A stretch of 64,000 nt of DNA from Rhodococcus qingshengii. Its GTDB lineage: Bacteria > Actinomycetota > Actinomycetes > Mycobacteriales > Mycobacteriaceae. The position numbers and the translations under genes are program-made. The DNA lies in contig NZ_JAJNCL010000004.1 in assembly GCF_021025955.1 (NCBI RefSeq), forward strand, positions 248,001 to 312,000, read 5' to 3'. This document shows, piece after piece, positions 43,703-52,141 of the stretch (positions within the stretch are counted from its first letter, which is position 1; each line of letters begins with the position of its first letter). The notes beneath the pieces were generated by a model. That model searched no databases. It was not told the DNA's origin and saw nothing but the letters and a program-made list of their open reading frames with translations.

Positions 43703-44383
43703 GTGTCACCGATCGTCGAGCGGCGGCTGCTCACCGACCAGGCCGCGGAGCTGCTGCGAGCGCGGATCGTGAGCGGTGAGTGGGAAGTCGGCGCCAAACT
43801 TCCAGGTGAAACCACTCTTGCGGCGCAATTGGGTATCGGTCGGTCCACCATCAGGGAAGCGGTGCGGACCCTCGCCGGTCTCGGCATGCTCGAATCGCGA
43901 CAGGGAGCCGGCGTCTTTCTACGGAGTACGACGCCGCCGGATCAGTGGCCCCGAGTGCTCGAGGCCGAGGCGATTCTTCACGTCGTCGAGGTGCGAAACG
44001 CGGTCGAGATCGAAGCGGCCCGGCTGGCGGCGCAGCGGCGCGATGCCGTCGACGTCGCGGCTCTGAGGCAAGCGTTGGACGGTAGAACTGCTGCCGCCCA
44101 TTCCGGGGACGCAGCCTTCGTGGACGCTGACATCGCGGTCCACCGGGCGGTGGTGGATGCGGCACACAATCCCGTGCTGTCGGAACTCTTCGAGACTTTT
44201 GTGCCCCGTCTGCGGGCCGCACTGATCGAGTTGATCGCCGTTCTGGATCTGCATCCACACAGTCAACCGGATGCGGACGAGCATCGAATGTTGGTGGACG
44301 CCATCGAAGCCGGTGACGCGGAAGCAGCGGTACGGATCAGCCGGGCACATCTCGACGACATGGCGGCAGCGTTGCGACGCTAG
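43703..44383 (+). CDS. GntR family regulator, FadR subfamily
   Basis: A 226-residue regulator. Winged helix in residues about 8-75 (LRARIVSGEWEVGAKLPGE, IGRSTIREAVRTLAGLGMLESRQGAGVFL), then the all-helical FCD ligand domain with VRNAVEIEAARLAAQR, DADIAVHRAVVDAAHNPVL and EHRMLVDAIEAGDAEAA, which carries the usual Asp/His metal residues. GTG 43703 has GAGGAG 7 bases upstream. It is divergent from leuL-leuA and shares an inverted repeat with that promoter. The ligand is unknown; small carboxylates are usual. Its stop overlaps the convergent membrane-protein gene by 4 bases. Confidence 0.92.
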   Translation: MSPIVERRLLTDQAAELLRARIVSGEWEVGAKLPGETTLAAQLGIGRSTIREAVRTLAGLGMLESRQGAGVFLRSTTPPDQWPRVLEAEAILHVVEVRNAVEIEAARLAAQRRDAVDVAALRQALDGRTAAAHSGDAAFVDADIAVHRAVVDAAHNPVLSELFETFVPRLRAALIELIAVLDLHPHSQPDADEHRMLVDAIEAGDAEAAVRISRAHLDDMAAALRR

Positions 44384-45486
44384 ACGCCGGGCTGTTCTCG
44401 ACGTTCGAATTCGAGGTCCATCTCGAGGTCTTCGTGGTGGGTCGCGCGGAACGACACGAGGAAGACGAGCCATCCCACCAGTGCGACGAGAACGAAACTA
44501 ATTATCCGATAAACGAATACCGCTGCTGCGGCCTGTGCCCAGGTGGATCCCGCGACCGTCAACGCTGTGATGAGGACCGGCTCCACATAGCCGAGACCGC
44601 CTGGCAAGAGCGGGATACTGCCCACTGCTTTTGCCGCCGTGAATGCGATCAGGAGACCAGCGAACGACGGATCGGCTCCGACTGCCCAACAAGCGAAACC
44701 GAGACAGAGGACGTCGGCAACTCGGTGAACGGCTGACCATCCGAATGCGATCGCTGTGTCGGTGCGGCTCAGTTCTACCGAGTCCAGTTGCTTGAGGATT
44801 TCGGACCAACGGTGCATACCGCGTCCGGTTGGGTTTTTGCGGGAACGGTTGTACAGCGCCAGAACTCGGTGCCCGATGCGCTCGATGCTGCCGGGATTCT
44901 GGGCTACGTATCGCAACGCCAGGAACAGCGCTGCCATGCCGACGAGCGAAATCGTCAGCGTCACCGGGCTGACCTTGGTACCGAATGCTATTGCGCCGGT
45001 GGCACCGAGGAGTGCCAGAGTGGCAGCGGCGATGACGCCGCACATCGCCAACTGCCACGACGCGACTACCGGCGTCGCACCCCACTTTCGAGTCTGCTTG
45101 TACGTGAACGCCGTGGAGAAGACTTGGCCGGCAGGTAGCGTCAGCGCCATCGCTGTGCTGGCGTAAATGACCGAAAGGTTCTTGACGTGACCGGCGACTA
45201 CTCCGGCGGCATTGAGAAGACGTTGTTGAACGGATGCGTATCCGCTGAGCGACACTGCTTGAGCCGCCACGCAGGCAGCCACCCAACCCCAGTGAATCTC
45301 GGTGAGCGCTTGCCAGTACTCGTTGAGTCGGGGCCACAGGATGGTGCCCTCGACTATCAGGAGGGCGATCAGAGCCACCCCGAGCAGCCACTTCAGCCAC
45401 CAGAAGCGCCCTCTGGCCCGACTGGTCTCGGCCACGGGCGGGCGTGGTCGTCTCAGTCGCCGTGGGGTGTTTCCAGGCTGAGCCAT
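44380..45486 (-). CDS. YbhN/UPF0104 family membrane protein (LPG synthase TM-like)
   Basis: A 368-residue integral membrane protein with about eight helices and no catalytic lysyltransferase domain. Signatures include QVFSTAFTYKQTRKWGA, GWSAVHRVADVLCLGFA and GSIPLLPGGLGYVEPVL, typical of the lysylphosphatidylglycerol synthase transmembrane family, thought to flip lipids. ATG 45486 is 6 bases after TAGGGT (45498-45493), so leaderless expression is likely; that -10 lies in the 3' end of the adenylate cyclase gene. It is the last gene before a 4-base tail-to-tail overlap with the FadR-like gene. Confidence 0.87.
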   Translation of the reverse strand: MAQPGNTPRRLRRPRPPVAETSRARGRFWWLKWLLGVALIALLIVEGTILWPRLNEYWQALTEIHWGWVAACVAAQAVSLSGYASVQQRLLNAAGVVAGHVKNLSVIYASTAMALTLPAGQVFSTAFTYKQTRKWGATPVVASWQLAMCGVIAAATLALLGATGAIAFGTKVSPVTLTISLVGMAALFLALRYVAQNPGSIERIGHRVLALYNRSRKNPTGRGMHRWSEILKQLDSVELSRTDTAIAFGWSAVHRVADVLCLGFACWAVGADPSFAGLLIAFTAAKAVGSIPLLPGGLGYVEPVLITALTVAGSTWAQAAAAVFVYRIISFVLVALVGWLVFLVSFRATHHEDLEMDLEFERREQPGV

Positions 45487-45495
45487 CGACTCACC

Positions 45496-47031
45496 CTAAC
45501 CAATTTGATCCGGATCGACCTCTGGATACTTTTCGGGCCACGCCAGATGCGTCAGTCTTCGGCGTCCACGCAGTTGAACTTGCTCTCCGAGTTCCCACTC
45601 GGCCTGTTCCTCTTCGTCCGCGAAATACAGCGCGCTCGTCGACGCCAGTACCCGGCTGGGCCGAAGCTTCGCGAGCTCGGTGAGCCGCGATGCTTCGTTG
45701 ACCGGATCACCGATCACGGTGTACTCGAAACGTTCGGCGGCACCGATGTTGCCGGCGACCGCAAGCCCCGCGCTCACGCCGATTCCCACGTCGAGGCCGG
45801 TGATGTCGTTGAGCTTGAACCGCAGCTCTCGGGCCGCAGCGAGGGCTGCCGTCGGAGCGTCGGGTCGATCGAGTGGTGCACCGAAGATGGCGAGCGCCGC
45901 ATCTCCCATGAATTTGTTGACAAAACCGTGGTGACGATCGATGACGTCGACGACCACACGGAAGAACTCGTTGAGCAGCTCGACTACTTCGCCCGGCGGG
46001 CGCTCGGCCGCGGCACCGGTGGATCCGACCATGTCGACGAACAGCACTGCCACGAATCGAGTTTCGCCGCCCAGTTCGGTACCGAACTTCAACGCGCGCC
46101 GGGCCACGTCCTCGCCGACGTGCTGACCGAACAGCTCACGCAGTAGGCGACGCTCGTCGGACTCTCTCATCATGCGGTTGAAGCCGACCTGCAGTCGGCC
46201 GATCTCACTGCCGTCGAACACCTCGACGCGTACGTCGGTGGCGCCGCGCTGCACCCGCTCGATGGCCCGACGTAGTTGGCGGATGGGATCGGAGATCTGA
46301 GTAGCCGTCAGCATCGACAGCGCAAAGGCCTGCACGATCGCCATGATCGAGATGAGAAGGATCGCCCACGCGAGTGAGTCGGGGGAGAACTCGAGATTGG
46401 TCGTGAGCTGCGTCGAGCACAGCAAGATGATGCCTGCGACGGGCATCAGCGTGCCGAGACCCCAGGTCATCGCCAGCCGAGTTCCGACGCCCGGCGCCAT
46501 GGTCCGATCGAATTCGCCCTCGCTCAAGGCCTGGGCAGCGACCGGACGCAAAATGCGCTCCCCGAGCATGTACGTGAACCCGAAGGTCGTTGTCGCAGCC
46601 ATACACACCGTCACGATCACGGCGATCGCGAGTCCGGGCATCTCGGTGATGGTCAGGAACACGAAGATAATGCCGCCCAAGATCCACAGCACCAGGTGGA
46701 CGATGGCCTGGCGAAGCGGCGCGTGGAGTGCCGCCATCTGCTCTGACCTCGTCGGTGGTCCCCCGCGCAGCCGCCAACGGATGACCGACTTCAACATCAT
46801 GGCCGCTGCCGTCAGACTGACGGCACCGGCGAACGCGAGGTACACGCCGAAGATCGCGAAGTTGCGGACCCGGTCGGCAACAATCGCGTCGGACTCTTGG
46901 ATCGGCACGCCGTACCGCACGAATGCAAAGACCAGTACCGCGCCGATCAGGTTGGCCGCGAGCATGGAAAGCATATAGAGGGGCCACCGGCTGCGGATGG
47001 TCACCGCTATTGCTCTGTATGAGGCCCGCAC
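45496..47031 (-). CDS. membrane adenylate cyclase with HAMP domain (Rv3645-like)
   Basis: About 511 residues. Six transmembrane helices fill the N-terminal half, followed by a HAMP domain (TATQISDPIRQLRRAIERVQRG) and a class III cyclase domain with FVAVLFVDMVGSTGAAAERPP, KFMGDAALAIFGAP and EYTVIGDPVNEASRLTELA. These include the metal Asp pair and adenine-selecting residues. The architecture is that of M. tuberculosis Rv3645 and Rv1318c-Rv1320c. The open frame extends to 48351 but that part is antisense to the AI-2E gene. GTG 47031, 7 bases after TAAATT (47044-47039), is my choice; GTG 47004 is possible. Confidence 0.9.
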   Translation of the reverse strand: MRASYRAIAVTIRSRWPLYMLSMLAANLIGAVLVFAFVRYGVPIQESDAIVADRVRNFAIFGVYLAFAGAVSLTAAAMMLKSVIRWRLRGGPPTRSEQMAALHAPLRQAIVHLVLWILGGIIFVFLTITEMPGLAIAVIVTVCMAATTTFGFTYMLGERILRPVAAQALSEGEFDRTMAPGVGTRLAMTWGLGTLMPVAGIILLCSTQLTTNLEFSPDSLAWAILLISIMAIVQAFALSMLTATQISDPIRQLRRAIERVQRGATDVRVEVFDGSEIGRLQVGFNRMMRESDERRLLRELFGQHVGEDVARRALKFGTELGGETRFVAVLFVDMVGSTGAAAERPPGEVVELLNEFFRVVVDVIDRHHGFVNKFMGDAALAIFGAPLDRPDAPTAALAAARELRFKLNDITGLDVGIGVSAGLAVAGNIGAAERFEYTVIGDPVNEASRLTELAKLRPSRVLASTSALYFADEEEQAEWELGEQVQLRGRRRLTHLAWPEKYPEVDPDQIG

Positions 47032-47127
47032 AGGGTTCAATTTAGCTGGCAGAGGTCGAAGTGTTGGTACGCGCGTCCGATTATTCGTCCGCTCACCTGT
47101 GTCGGCCGGGCCGGTTAGGCTCGCGAT

Positions 47128-48345
47128 GTGAACGCAAACAGGGGGCGTGCGGAGCGAGCTTCGAGGATGAACAAACCCGTATCCCTCGACGCTCGGGCAG
47201 TGCATCCGGGTGTGCGCATCGCGGCGGAATGGTCTTGGCGCCTCATTGTGATCTTCGCTGGACTGTTGGTTCTCGGGTATGTCGTTCTGCGTCTCGAAAC
47301 CGTGCTCATCCCAGTGGGGCTGGCTCTGTTGGCATCGGCTCTGTTGATTCCGGTGGTTGATCGGCTGCAGGTGTGGGGTGTTCCTCGCTCGGCAGCCGTC
47401 ATTGTCGTGTTGCTTGGCTCGATCGGGCTGGTCGCGGGAATCATGACGTTTGTCGTCGAGCAGTTCATCGACGGGTTGCCGCAGCTCACCGACCAATTCA
47501 CGGCTAGCGTCACGCAGATTCAGAACTGGCTCACCAGCGGACCGCTGCACTTCAGTGAGGATCAGATCCGCCAAGCGGGTGATTCGGTCGTCAAGTCGGT
47601 GCAATCCAATCGTGAGTCTCTGACCAGCGGTGCCTTGACCACGGCGACGGTCATCGGTGAGATCTTCACCGGGGCTTTGCTGACGCTGTTCACTCTCATC
47701 TTTTTCCTCTACGGCGGTGATCAGATCTGGCAGTTCGTCACCCGGATCGTTCCCACCGACGCGCGTCGTCGCGTACGGATCGCCGGTTCTGCAGGTTTCG
47801 GGTCGCTGATCGGCTACGTGCGCGCCACGGTCGCGGTTGCCGCCGCCGACGCGATCGGTATCGGTGCCGGCCTGGCGATCCTCGGGGTGCCACTCGCCCT
47901 GCCGCTGGCGTCGTTGGTGTTCATCGGCGCGTTCATCCCGATCGTCGGTGCATTTCTGACCGGTTTTGTCGCTGTGCTGGTGGCTCTGGTCACGAAGGGC
48001 TTTCTGACTGCTCTGATCGTCCTCGGCATCATCATCGGGGTCATGCAGCTCGAAGCGCACGTGATGCAACCGTTGTTGCTGGGGCGCGCCGTCCGCTTGC
48101 ATCCGCTGGCAGTCGTTCTCGCCATTACAACGGGCATTGTCCTCGCCGGAATCGTCGGCGGGCTCTTGGCTGTTCCGATCGTCGCAGTCCTCAACACCGC
48201 TATTCGTTCTCTCCTCGCTGACGACCCGGACATCGCGTACGCCGAACTGCACGTCGAAGATCCGGAGACCCCACTGTTCCCCGCCGAACCCGACGAGCCG
48301 CGCGCCGAGCCTCGCATCGTGAACCCCACTCCTCCCGATGACTGA
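47128..48345 (+). CDS. AI-2E family (YdiK/PerM) membrane transporter
   Basis: A 405-residue permease with about eight helices in the AI-2E pattern: two N-terminal helices (LLVLGYVVLRLETVLIPVGL), a soluble middle domain with helical QFIDGLPQLTDQF, and the conserved SLVFIGAFIPIVGAFLTG and LEAHVMQPLLLGR. The C-terminal tail is acidic and proline-rich. GTG 47128 is 6 bases after TAGGCT (47116-47121), so it is probably leaderless; ATG 47167 is an alternative. The next gene starts 8 bases before this stop, so it forms an operon with a two-component pair. Substrate unknown. Confidence 0.9.
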   Translation: MNANRGRAERASRMNKPVSLDARAVHPGVRIAAEWSWRLIVIFAGLLVLGYVVLRLETVLIPVGLALLASALLIPVVDRLQVWGVPRSAAVIVVLLGSIGLVAGIMTFVVEQFIDGLPQLTDQFTASVTQIQNWLTSGPLHFSEDQIRQAGDSVVKSVQSNRESLTSGALTTATVIGEIFTGALLTLFTLIFFLYGGDQIWQFVTRIVPTDARRRVRIAGSAGFGSLIGYVRATVAVAAADAIGIGAGLAILGVPLALPLASLVFIGAFIPIVGAFLTGFVAVLVALVTKGFLTALIVLGIIIGVMQLEAHVMQPLLLGRAVRLHPLAVVLAITTGIVLAGIVGGLLAVPIVAVLNTAIRSLLADDPDIAYAELHVEDPETPLFPAEPDEPRAEPRIVNPTPPDD

Positions 48346-49561
48346 GCCCACCCGCCGTCGTCGGCTGCACTATCAGCCGACCGTTCGCGAGGCGTCGGGC
48401 GTCGACACCGACCCTGATGCCCCGCTGTGGCGGGCGGCGCAGGCATTTCGCCTCGTCACGCTGGTGTACGCGATCAGCTACCAGTTCGCCTCGGCCTCCG
48501 ACTACACCAACTCCCGGCTCAGCTGGTTCTTCGTCGCTCTGATGGCCGTGTGGACCGGGGTTTCGGCACTGCTGCTCGGAACCTCCGGTGCGTTGTTCGG
48601 TAAGAAGCTGCCGAGGTACCAGGTAGTGATCGCCGATCAGGTGGTCGTCATCTTGCTGATGGCGTCGACGAGGCTGGTCTCCGACCACGAGTGGTATCAG
48701 AATCACCAGACGCTCCCCACCACGCTGTGGGCCACCAACGCCGTCATCTCCGCGGCAATTCTCGGCGGGCCGTGGCTCGGCATGGCGTCCGGAGTTGTCA
48801 TCTCGGCGGCCAGCGCAATCATCCGCGACCAGGTCAACCTGGACCTCTGGCGCGATGCGACGGCTCCCGTGCTCGTATCGGTCGGCCTGGCGTTGGGCTT
48901 AGCCACCACCACCGCTCGGCGCTCGCATCGACAACTCGAACAAGCCGTACGTCTGGCGGCGGCCACCGAAGAGCGCGAACGTTTGGCACGCGAAGTGCAC
49001 GACGGCGTTCTGCAGGTGCTGGCAATGGTCCGTCGGCGAGGAGCGGCACTCGGCGGCGAAGCAGCTGAACTGGCTGCTCTGGCCGGTGAGCAGGAGGTCG
49101 CGTTGAGAATGCTGATTTCCGAGCAGGTTTCGGGCGCCGCGGCAGACGTCGGCGGACAGACAGTGGATCTGTGTCCACTGTTGACCACGCAGGCCAGCAC
49201 GTCGGTGTCGGTGTCGACGCCCGCGCACCCCGTCGTGATCGAGCGCGATCGAGCCATCGAACTGGCAGCCATCGTCGACAACGCCCTGTCCAATGTCGGG
49301 CTCCACGCCGGAACTTCGGCGAAGGCATACGTGTTGCTCGAAGATCTGCCGGACGAAGTGATCGTCAGCGTCCGCGACGACGGCGTCGGAATTCCCGAAG
49401 GTCGCTTGGCGCAGGCCGAGGCCGAAGGCCGCATGGGAGTATCGAAGTCCATTCTCGGTCGAGTGCAGGTGCTCGGCGGCACTGCAGTCCTGCAAACCGG
49501 GCCGGGGGAGGGCACCGAATGGGAAATCAACGTTCCGAAGGGGAAAAGTGAGCGTGGCTGA
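48338..49561 (+). CDS. MacS-like sensor histidine kinase
   Basis: A 407-residue sensor with four or five N-terminal helices, then HisKA_3-like ATEERERLAREVHDGVLQVLAM (phospho-acceptor His in EVHD) and an ATPase domain with AAIVDNALSNVGLHAG, VSVRDDGVGIP and GRMGVSKSILGRV. The N-terminal layout fits the MacS family linked with morphology control in actinobacteria. It overlaps the AI-2E gene at its start and the regulator gene at its end (14 bases), giving a tightly coupled three-gene operon. Confidence 0.88.
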   Translation: MTEPTRRRRLHYQPTVREASGVDTDPDAPLWRAAQAFRLVTLVYAISYQFASASDYTNSRLSWFFVALMAVWTGVSALLLGTSGALFGKKLPRYQVVIADQVVVILLMASTRLVSDHEWYQNHQTLPTTLWATNAVISAAILGGPWLGMASGVVISAASAIIRDQVNLDLWRDATAPVLVSVGLALGLATTTARRSHRQLEQAVRLAAATEERERLAREVHDGVLQVLAMVRRRGAALGGEAAELAALAGEQEVALRMLISEQVSGAAADVGGQTVDLCPLLTTQASTSVSVSTPAHPVVIERDRAIELAAIVDNALSNVGLHAGTSAKAYVLLEDLPDEVIVSVRDDGVGIPEGRLAQAEAEGRMGVSKSILGRVQVLGGTAVLQTGPGEGTEWEINVPKGKSERG

Positions 49562-50228
49562 AGAACAGGGCGAGGATCCGGTGACGGTGACGGTGATGGT
49601 CGTCGACGATCACCCGATGTGGCGCGACGGTGTCTCCCGGGACCTCGAGGCCGCCGGCTTCACGGTGAGTGCGACGGCGGAGGGCGTCGAGAGTGCACGC
49701 CGCCGCGCCGCCGCCGTGCAACCGGCGGTGGTTCTGATGGACATGAACCTGCCGGACGGAAACGGCGCCGACGCCACCACCGCAGTGCTCGAGGTTTCGC
49801 CGAAGAGCAAGGTACTCGTGCTTTCGGCCTCCGCCGAGCGTGACGATGTCCTCGATGCGGTCAAAGCCGGAGCGTCGGGCTACCTGGTCAAGAGTGCTTC
49901 GGTAGCGGAACTGCTCGAGGCCGTGCGAGCGACTTTCGACGGACAAGCCGTCTTCACACCCGGCCTCGCCGGATTGGTGCTCGGTGAGTACCGCCGCATG
50001 TCGACGGCACCGGCCGACGATCGCGCGCCCGAGTTGCCTCGGCTCACCGACCGTGAGACTGAAGTGCTCCGCCTTGTCGCCAAGGGGCTGAGCGCAAAAC
50101 AGATCGCCACGAGGCTCTCGCTCAGCCACAGGACCGTCGAAAACCATGTGCAGGCAACGCTTCGGAAGCTTCAGTTGGCCAATCGCGTCGAGCTCACTCG
50201 ATACGCAATAGAACAAGGCCTCGAATAA
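49548..50228 (+). CDS. NarL/MacR-like response regulator
   Basis: A 226-residue regulator. Receiver VTVMVVDDHPMWRDGVSRDL, phospho-acceptor Asp65 in VVLMDMNLPDG, Lys in GYLVKSAS. LuxR-type DNA-binding domain LTDRETEVLRLVAKGLSAKQ and HRTVENHVQATLRKLQ. GTG 49548 lies inside the kinase gene; GTG 49554 is also in frame. It presumably controls envelope genes, possibly including the adjacent DUF1707 gene 17 bases downstream, as typical MacR/LiaR neighbours do (inference). Confidence 0.92.
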   Translation: MSVAEEQGEDPVTVTVMVVDDHPMWRDGVSRDLEAAGFTVSATAEGVESARRRAAAVQPAVVLMDMNLPDGNGADATTAVLEVSPKSKVLVLSASAERDDVLDAVKAGASGYLVKSASVAELLEAVRATFDGQAVFTPGLAGLVLGEYRRMSTAPADDRAPELPRLTDRETEVLRLVAKGLSAKQIATRLSLSHRTVENHVQATLRKLQLANRVELTRYAIEQGLE

Positions 50229-50245
50229 CGTTTATCCTGGAAATC

Positions 50246-50965
50246 ATGGAGGCCAGGAATCTACGCGTATCCGATGCCGAACGAGAGCATGTCGGCGAGC
50301 TGCTGCAGAAAGCTGTCGGTCAAGGGATGCTCTCGCTCGGTGAGTTCACCGAGCGCATGGACACGGCCTTGGCCGCGAAGACGCGAGGTGAACTCAACTC
50401 GGTTCTCGCCGATCTTCCGGGCATCACACTGATCTCCGACTACGACCCGCCCGCGTATCCCAATGCGGGTCAGCCGATGTACCAAGGCCAGCCCTACCCG
50501 GCGCCGACCTACCAACCCCAACCGCCGCCGGTTCACCCGAACCCGCCCTACCGCGCTCCCGTCGGGGCTCCGGTTGTCGGTACTTACGGAGCCGCCAACG
50601 CTGCCGTGATCCGTGGACGAATGGCGACGGTGACACGGAACGGAGCATGGATCGTTCCGCCAGCCGTCGTGGTCGACACCAGAATGTCCAGTGTGACTAT
50701 CGATTTCACGCGCGCGGTGATGCAGACGCAGGTCGTGAACATCTCGATCGACGACTACGCCAGTTCGATTTCACTGATCGTTCCCGAAGAGGCGACAGTG
50801 GACATGAACGGTGTCGAGGCAGTCGGAGGGAGCGCGTCGAACAAGGTTCGTTCCGGCCCGCAGATGGGCCCGCTGCACCTGGTGGTGCACGGCAAGGTGC
50901 GATTCGGCAGTGTCACAGCAAAGCATCCCTTCGGTACCACGATCCGAAAGATGTTCGGCTCCTGA
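50246..50965 (+). CDS. DUF1707 and cell-wall-active-antibiotic-response-like protein
   Basis: A 239-residue protein. The N-terminal DUF1707 domain (about 1-60) has the classic LRVSDAEREHVGELLQKAVGQ and GELNSVLADLP. A proline/tyrosine-rich linker (about 65-110) is followed by a LiaF/DUF2154-like beta-helix (VVDTRMSSVTIDFTRAVM, VEAVGGSASNKVRSGP). No membrane helix is evident. TATCCT (50233-50238) is 7 bases before ATG 50246, suggesting an internal leaderless promoter within the MacSR operon. Envelope-stress function is an inference. Confidence 0.85.
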   Translation: MEARNLRVSDAEREHVGELLQKAVGQGMLSLGEFTERMDTALAAKTRGELNSVLADLPGITLISDYDPPAYPNAGQPMYQGQPYPAPTYQPQPPPVHPNPPYRAPVGAPVVGTYGAANAAVIRGRMATVTRNGAWIVPPAVVVDTRMSSVTIDFTRAVMQTQVVNISIDDYASSISLIVPEEATVDMNGVEAVGGSASNKVRSGPQMGPLHLVVHGKVRFGSVTAKHPFGTTIRKMFGS

Positions 50966-50969
50966 CCTT

Positions 50970-51422
50970 TCAGTGATAGGCGCGGGTCAACATCTCGGCG
51001 ACGCACACAGGTTTGTCGCCGTGTTCTCGTTCGAATGTCTGCGTCACCGTGATCTGGACACCGCCGCTTATCGGTTCGACTTTGCTCAACGTCGCACGCA
51101 TGCGGACACGAGAGCGAACCGGTAGCGGAGCAGGCAACCTGACCTTGTCGAATCCACAGTTGAGGGCAAACGCAAAACCCTCGAGCGAGAACATCGCGTA
51201 CGAGAACCTGGGGCCGAGTGAGAGCGTGTAGTTACCGTGCGCGATCGTTCCGCCGAATGGTGACTCATTCGCGCGATCCACATCGACGTGAATCCACTGA
51301 TCGTCGCCGGTGACCCGGGCGAACTCGTCGATGGACTCCTGGGTGACATCGTGCCAGTCGCTGACGCCCAACTCCTGGTTCAGGTTGGCGGTGAGGTCTT
51401 CTGCTCCGGTGAGTACGAGCAT
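50970..51422 (-). CDS. MaoC-like (R)-specific enoyl hydratase
   Basis: A 150-residue hot-dog fold protein. The hydratase motif appears as GDDQWIHVDVDRANESPFGG followed by TIAHGNYTLSL, with the catalytic Asp/His pair. It resembles mycobacterial HtdZ/Rv0130-type proteins that hydrate enoyl-CoA. ATG 51422 has AAAGGAAG about 6 bases upstream. It lies 41 bases after the cupin gene on the same strand, so the two form an operon, divergent from a TetR gene. Confidence 0.9.
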   Translation of the reverse strand: MLVLTGAEDLTANLNQELGVSDWHDVTQESIDEFARVTGDDQWIHVDVDRANESPFGGTIAHGNYTLSLGPRFSYAMFSLEGFAFALNCGFDKVRLPAPLPVRSRVRMRATLSKVEPISGGVQITVTQTFEREHGDKPVCVAEMLTRAYH

Positions 51423-51463
51423 GGATCTTCCTTTCAAGGTTGGGATAGCGAGTTGCTTGGGCT

Positions 51464-51991
51464 TCAGTGACTTTCGATGCCGAATCCCACACCGTGCGTC
51501 TGTGCGATGTCGGCGGTGGCCACGAGATCGAATTCGATCCCGAAATCTGCTTCCACCCGCGCTGCAACCGATTCGGCTGCGGCACCTGCTTCGGCCAGTA
51601 GTTTCGGCATCAGTTCGAACAGGTCTTCCATCCCTCCGGGCGTGATTATTTCGAGAATCCGGGCTGGAGCGTCGTCGGGATTCCACACTGCGTGCCACTG
51701 GCCACGCGGTTTGAAGATCATGGCGCCGGTCTCCGCGTAGACGACCTCGTCTCCGACCATCGCTGCGACGCGGCCACTTTGAACCACCGTGTACTCGTCT
51801 TCCCGGCTGTGGCGATGGACCGGCGAGGTCATCGAATGCGGAGCGATGCGGTGTTGTACAAGAGAGAATCCTCCCTCGGTTTGTTTGCTTCGAACCATCA
51901 TCCGGACGCCGGTGGCCGCGAGAGTCCCGGCGAGATCTACGTCCGACCCGAGGACGGTCGTCGTGGTGTGGTTTGTGGAATCCGGTGACAT
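51464..51991 (-). CDS. cupin domain protein
   Basis: A 175-residue protein with the cupin motif 1 SPVHRHSREDEYTVVQSGRVA (metal His/His/Glu) and motif 2 GAMIFKPRGQWHAVWNPDDA (His). The C-terminal 60 residues are helical and end in ADIAQTHGVGFGIESH. ATG 51991 has AAAGGA about 9 bases upstream; a longer frame to 52054 lacks support. It is the first gene of the cupin-MaoC pair and one of two TetR-like boxes lies upstream of it. Enzymatic role unknown; quercetinase-like or isomerase-like members exist. Confidence 0.87.
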   Translation of the reverse strand: MSPDSTNHTTTTVLGSDVDLAGTLAATGVRMMVRSKQTEGGFSLVQHRIAPHSMTSPVHRHSREDEYTVVQSGRVAAMVGDEVVYAETGAMIFKPRGQWHAVWNPDDAPARILEIITPGGMEDLFELMPKLLAEAGAAAESVAARVEADFGIEFDLVATADIAQTHGVGFGIESH

Positions 51992-52055
51992 CGATTTGGT
52001 CCTTTGTCGTCGTGAGCGTCGTTGGCCGCGCTCCGGTTTCGATTCTCGAATCATG

Positions 52056-52131
52056 TACCAATCGGTCTAGTGATGCAAGGTTTTGGAGATTTATGCACTT
52101 CAAGTGTTGTTGATATGTGTACTGATCGGTA
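52056..52131. promoter_or_regulatory. two TetR-like operator boxes
   Basis: TACCAATCGGTC (52056-52067) and TACTGATCGGTA (52120-52131) share TAC-YRATCGGT and lie 64 bases apart in the divergent cupin-tetR gap. One is near the cupin promoter and the other 11 bases before the tetR start, fitting control of both by the adjacent TetR protein. Confidence 0.65.
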
Positions 52132-52141
52132 TGTTGAACTT

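Noticed and set aside
45493..47121. GGTTAGG-type sequences near 45497 and 47113 as further IdeR boxes
   Set aside because: Only a half-site is matched (about 10 of 19 for the first); both are better read as TAGGGT/TAGGCT -10 elements 6 bases before leaderless starts.
47032..48351. Upstream extension of the adenylate cyclase frame (to 951 codons)
   Set aside because: The extension is antisense to the AI-2E gene and reads as low-complexity Asp/Gln/Arg; the cyclase helices begin near 47004-46974.
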